64,000 nt of DNA from Amborella trichopoda (lineage: Eukaryota > Streptophyta > Magnoliopsida > Amborellales > Amborellaceae): NCBI RefSeq assembly GCF_000471905.2, contig NW_006494916.1, positions 2,967,296 to 3,031,295 of the forward strand, in the 5' to 3' direction. Below are positions 59,705 through 64,000 of this stretch, piece after piece; the first letter of the stretch is position 1; every line of letters starts with the position of its first letter. A program made the position numbers and the translations under genes. The notes under the pieces were generated by a model. That model ran no database searches. It was given only the letters and a program-made list of their open reading frames with translations, and had not been told where the DNA came from.

Positions 59705-61182
59705 AATGGAGAAGGAAGACATCTTTTATGAGATTGACTTTGAAAAGGCATATGATAGGGTAGAATGGAATTAGTTCATTGAGATAATGAGATTGATGGG
59801 CTTTAGAAGTGGGTGGAGATCTTGGATCATGGGTTGCCTGTCTTCTGTGGGTATTTTAGAGCGACCAAAGGATTGCAACAAGGGGTTCTCTTTTCACCTT
59901 TTCTCTATACTCTAATTACAAAATCCTTTAGCTTGACGCTTTTAGGTGCAACTAACAATGCTCTCGTATTGGGGCTATCCACTTCCAGTAATGGCCCTTG
60001 TATATCTCACTTACAGTTTGTACATGATCCTTTGATCCTCCTAGAAACTATGAAATATCAAGTTCAAAATTTGTGGCTCTTCCATAAGTGTTATGAGCTT
60101 ATCTCGGGAGCCAGAGTAAATATGGGTATGACTAGACTAATTGGTATTAATTGCACAGAAGAAAAAGTGCATGGCTGGGTAGATAGATGAATTGAGGACT
60201 AGATGCATTGCTGACAAGATATATGGGCATTCCCCTTACAGATGGTAGGCTGTCTTGCTCTTCATGACACCCTATTGTTCAAAGATTCCAAAACAAACCA
60301 TATAGGTGGAAACTGGATACATATCTTTTGATGGAAGAATTACTTTGATTAAAGCTACTCTTTCTGACCTTCATATGTACTACTTTTCTTTATTCAGAGC
60401 CTCTGCTTTCTTCATGAAACGTTTCAAAGCTATGATGAGAAACTCTCCTTGGAGTGGCTTAGAGGAGAATAAGAAGTTTAGGATAATAACATGGGATATT
60501 ATATGGCTTCAAAAAAACGATGGAGGTTTAGGTATTAAAAAATTGAGAGTTGTTAATGACTCTACTTGCCAAATAATGGTGGAGGATGAGTTTAATACTC
60601 AAACCAGTTACGGGGACTGGTGATACTTGACAAAAATGGAGTTGATGAGAATGATTTCATGACAGAAACTTCCTAGTAGGGCTTTGGCCTCTTTGGTTTG
60701 GAAAGGCATTGAGTTTGTTAGAGCATTATTCTCATCATACAGCAGGTGATCTCGGACTAGAACCAGATTTTAGTCTAGTAAATGGATTGGAAGGGTATTG
60801 TTGTAAATCCAAGTTCCTAACTAGGTTGTCTGGGATGTAAGGTTTTTTGTTAGAAGAGTTGATCAACAATTTTCAGCTGTGCTAAGGATGTTATATAAGT
60901 TCTTTTTCTACACCAGATGGCAAAATGGTGTGGGAACTAACTTATGGAGAGTAATTTATTGTTAGATCTCTTTGTACTCAGATTTATTCAGGGATAGATT
61001 TCTTCAAGGCAGCACAACAGCAACCAAAGGATGGTATTTTAAAGTGCCTATTAGGGTGAGAGCTTTTCTATGGTTGTTGGGTCAGGATAGAAAACTTCTA
61101 GTTGAAGAGTTGAGAAAATGTGGAATGGTCCTCACTAATATTTATTTGTTATATAAAATGCATATAGATTTGTAAAAGGCTC

Positions 61183-61229
<47 letters not shown>
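59705..61229 (+). pseudogene. L1-type LINE, 5'-truncated, with (TGA)n tail
   Basis: Seen in order: DFEKAYDRVEW (RT motif A region, about 59728-59770), FRATKGLQQGVLFSPFLYTL (motif B, 'GLRQGDPLSPFLF'), SHLQFVHDPLIL where the YADD box has decayed to FVHD, ISFDGRITLIKATLSDLHMY, RNSPWSG...DIIWLQKNDGGLGIKKLR, and zf-RVT-like KVPIRVRAFLWLLGQDRKLL. Several frames are needed. It ends in about 15 TGA repeats (61183-61229). It has no endonuclease and is inactive. Confidence 0.85.
61183..61229. repeat. (TGA)n LINE tail
   Basis: About 15 consecutive TGA triplets directly after the LINE 3' sequence TAAAAGGC; the earlier LINE ends in a short form at 9057-9064. Confidence 0.85.
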
Positions 61230-61599
61230 GTGATAGAAAAATGGACGCTGAGACCAACAATCATTTATTCCTAAAATATCTTTTTATTAGAATAATCTAG
61301 GAGTGGTCATCAGTCGATTACAGTGGAGCTAGGTTACCCTTGATACTCTGATCATTTTTTTTAGTAGACCTTGTCCCCTCCTTTTTCTAGCCAAGGTATT
61401 GCTCTATGGAGGACTTATAGTTACAGTGTGCTGGAATTTGTGGAAAGAATGGAACTTCGAGCATTTGAAGTGAAGACAAGGGAACTGTAGCAACCCCTTT
61501 TTGCCATTACGTCCTCCATTACCATTTGGGTCCAAGCCCGACCAACCTTTAAGTATATGTCCATAATTTTCTTTCATAATTTTAGAGACTTACTATTTA

Positions 61600-61990
61600 A
61601 TCGGAAGATAAAAATTATGAGAGCTTCCACCACCATTAGAGTGGGATCAAATTGAATTTTGATGGGAGCGTTAGAAATGAAGGTGAAGTGACTGGGTACG
61701 AGGGCTTCTTAGATATAGCAGTGGCTCCACCTTATCGGGCTTGTTTACATCCTATACTAAGCTTTGGGCTCTTAAACACGGTATTCTTGGATTGAGTCCA
61801 CAACATACCTAGTTGATTGTGGAAAGAGACTTGGCCAATATCATGAAATGGTGCAATGACTCAAATTCTATCCCTTGGATCTGGATCCCTATTATAAATG
61901 AAATTTTGTGCTGGCTTTATGAGAGAGATACAATTTATATTATAATCATTTGCATAAAAAATGAGTATTTTTTTCAGGCCATATCTCCCA
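61600..61990 (+). pseudogene. RNase-H-like domain remnant of a LINE
   Basis: A broken frame reads KLNFDGSVRNEGE...TGYEGFLR, then KLWALKHGILGL and LIVERDLANIMKWCN. Family knowledge: this follows the plant LINE C-terminal RNase-H pattern 'K-N-DG', 'E--AL--G' and 'VE-D---VV'. It has internal stops and shifts. Confidence 0.7.
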
Positions 61991-62079
61991 AAGCAAAAAC
62001 CAACAAAAAAATATTTCAAATGATGACGTCTTTCTTAGGCAAACTAGCTAGACTCAGCTATTGAACAATATCTGTGTTG

Positions 62080-62660
62080 AGCAAGCGGCGGTACCACACA
62101 ACCCACCAGATTCATTGCCAAAGTCATCAGATTCTATCGGGCAACGCGAGAAGATGAGGATGTAGCGTTCCAAAGATGATAAGCTTTCGGGCAACTTGCC
62201 TTTCTTGCAAATGATAAGTCATTCACCAAATTTGTAAATGGCGAAATCACCATATATGGAATTCTATTGTAAGCAAATTGCAAACTCCAATTCATCCGAT
62301 GATCATCATGGGTAAAAGCATCACACACCCTCAAATCTGTGTGTACAGCACTTATAAAAAAGTTCATTAGACATCACCTTGAGTGGACAATCAACAAGCC
62401 ATTTATGAGACCAAAAATTGATCGAATCCCTGTTACCAACCACCCGTCTAATATTTATCTGGACAATATCCCTTGAGGCAAAAATCCCTTACCAAATTTA
62501 GGACTGATCGCGGCCTTCTTTACCACTACTGATAAAACCATTAAGATCCATGTCATATTTTGAAACAAGCACCTCTTTCCACAACTGCTGACCACCCTCC
62601 AAAGATCTCCACCACCATTTAGCTGATAAGACTTGATTAACATATTTAAAACTTCCTAAT
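62080..62660 (-). pseudogene. LINE ORF2 fragment, minus strand (region upstream of zf-RVT)
   Basis: The minus-strand frames contain GGQQLWKEVLVSKYDMDLNG, then INIRRVVGNRDSINFWSHKW and LVDCPLK. This resembles the conserved 'W---V--KYG' and 'VGNG-SI-FW-D-W' segment of plant L1 elements. Shifted and truncated. Confidence 0.65.
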
Positions 62661-63190
62661 ACCCAAACCCCCCTCTATTTTTGGACTGCACACCTTTTTT
62701 CATCTATTTAAATGATATTTCCTTCCCCCATTAAGAGAACCCCAAAGAAAATTATTTTATTTTTTTATTATTTTAATTAATTAATCAGTTATGAATTTAA
62801 AATATTATTTAATTATTTTAGACCAATTCATCCAATTAGGCTTAAAAAACTTTCCGATCCGGATTTTAAAACGGGTAAGTAATCTAACTTTCCAATGCAA
62901 TCTGGATTTTAAAATACTGCTGTACAGGGAACTTGCGCTAGAGCACATTGGACGCGGTCATGCATTTTATTATTATTATTATATATATTTATTATTTAAC
63001 AAGGTTAAAAAATCTCTCTTGATCACAACTCACACATATATAGACCACATACTCAAGAGACAAACTAGATCTGGCTTTTGGCCAACACATCAGCCACTTC
63101 ATTCAGCTCTCATTAAGGAAATATTCAAGGGTCAACATCTACACATAATTTGGAGCTACACAAAGACAAGGTTTTGCTCCTTTGTATATC
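62661..63190. other. AT-rich spacer
   Basis: Includes (TTA)n/(TA)n at about 62967-62994. No gene recognised. Confidence 0.45.
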
Positions 63191-63574
63191 GAAAAAGTTT
63201 ATATAAGGTTGTAACCTTAAAATGTAGAATTAAGGTCTACCTCTAAAATCCATCATAAATGGTTGTTTTGATGTTGGAAAAACCTCTAATTGATCATCTC
63301 GATATCGAGATGTATGAAAATGGAAAGAAAAAAAAGATTTTGAGTCTTAAAAATAGTGTATCCTGCAACACATTATCTGGACCGTGCATTTTCAAGGTCT
63401 TCAAGTGTTTATAGATCTACTTGACTTAAAACATTTTTGGAGTTTAAGAGGTTATAATTAGAAATATCTCAAGCCATTCTAAAGATTTTTGGCACCAAAA
63501 CTATTCTTATGATACAATTTGGAGGTGCAGCTTAATTTGATTGTTTAAGGTTGCAATCTTATACAAACCACACC
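63191..63574 (+). mobile_element. MITE family M1 (GGTTGCAACC-type), complete copy
   Basis: Starts GAAAAAGTTTATATAAGGTT and ends GGTTGCAATCTTATACAAAC then CACACC. The interior includes GATCATCTCGATATCGAGAT. About 384 bp. Confidence 0.75.
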
Positions 63575-63900
63575 ATTTTATAATATTTAGAGAATCTCCT
63601 CCTACAAGTAAAGGCCCTTGAAGCTGCGTTTTTTGAAAAATTTGAATTCTTTGTGAAAGTAAAAAAACTTGAATTCTTTGTAAAAGATATTTCAAATTTG
63701 CTTGATCTGCTCTCATCCAAGTTTTTCCACTATTTAATAACCAGGGTTACAAAAAACGCCGATTCAAATTCAGTGAGACCAGTCCGGTACCCGCCGTATA
63801 TGAGGAACTAATTGGTTTTCTATTGGATGTTTCTAAGGAAACCGCCGATTTGGCTCCACCTTTATCTTTACTTTTTCAATATTTTATGTCATTATTTATT

Positions 63901-64000
63901 GGGTGCTGTTTGTATAGAGCCTAGGCTCTAAACAATCAAATTAGAGCATACTTTCAAATAGTTTCAAGAAATGTGGTTTCAATATTAGATATCTTTGTGA
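63901..64000 (-). mobile_element. MITE family M1, left end only (runs off the window)
   Basis: GGGTGCTGTTTGTATAGAGC then CTAGGCTCTAAACAATCAAA, matching the start of the copy at 39318. Orientation is opposite to the copy at 63191. Confidence 0.7.

Overview
This is a window of plant nuclear DNA, almost certainly from an angiosperm. It is AT-rich, with intron-split genes, GT-AG introns, a long PLS-class pentatricopeptide-repeat protein, plant-type cyclophilin and RAD5A-type genes, and many plant transposable elements (Copia-like LTR elements, L1-type LINEs, Mutator-like foldbacks, MITEs). The sequence does not let me name the species. There are two assembly gaps: 20 N at 18964-18983 and 314 N at 37382-37695.

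Four protein-coding genes are supported. (1) The 3' half of electron transfer flavoprotein subunit beta (ETFB; exons 385-465, 3100-3194 and 5050-5275, plus strand) enters from the left edge. (2) An apparently intronless PPR protein of 586 aa lies at 14535-16295 (plus). (3) A single-domain cyclophilin of 173 aa lies at 27767-28288 (minus). It seems to have a 2.3-kb 5'UTR intron, and a telo-box/TATA promoter near 30.7 kb. (4) A complete 19-exon RAD5A/HLTF-type gene (HIRAN, SNF2 helicase and RING; 1091 aa) lies at 39885-48010 (plus). I rebuilt it by hand, and every splice junction keeps frame.

The rest is mostly mobile DNA. 5.8-9.1 kb: an inverted MITE pair and a decayed LINE. 10.2-13.9 kb: a 28-bp minisatellite and a small LTR element with a Copia fragment nested inside it in the opposite direction. 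18.0-22.2 kb: two long degenerate tandem arrays. 22.65-23.95 kb: a nearly perfect 1.29-kb foldback element with an exact 9-bp target-site duplication. 23.98-25.65 kb: an element carrying three BED-finger-like modules, flanked by 10-bp direct repeats. 25.8-39.7 kb: MITEs, LINE fragments and an LTR-like piece. 50.1-50.8 kb: a second, unrelated foldback element. 51.56-59.53 kb: an ~8-kb LTR retrotransposon with 2.0-2.8-kb LTRs and no recognisable coding sequence (LARD-like). 59.7-62.7 kb: further LINE remains.

The genes are unrelated housekeeping or organelle/DNA-repair functions and do not form a pathway. No biosynthetic cluster or other new gene system is visible. The most novel material is structural: the two foldback elements, a MITE family repeatedly found as head-to-head dimers (one dimer ends about 0.2 kb before the RAD5A start codon), and the non-coding LTR element with internally amplified LTRs.
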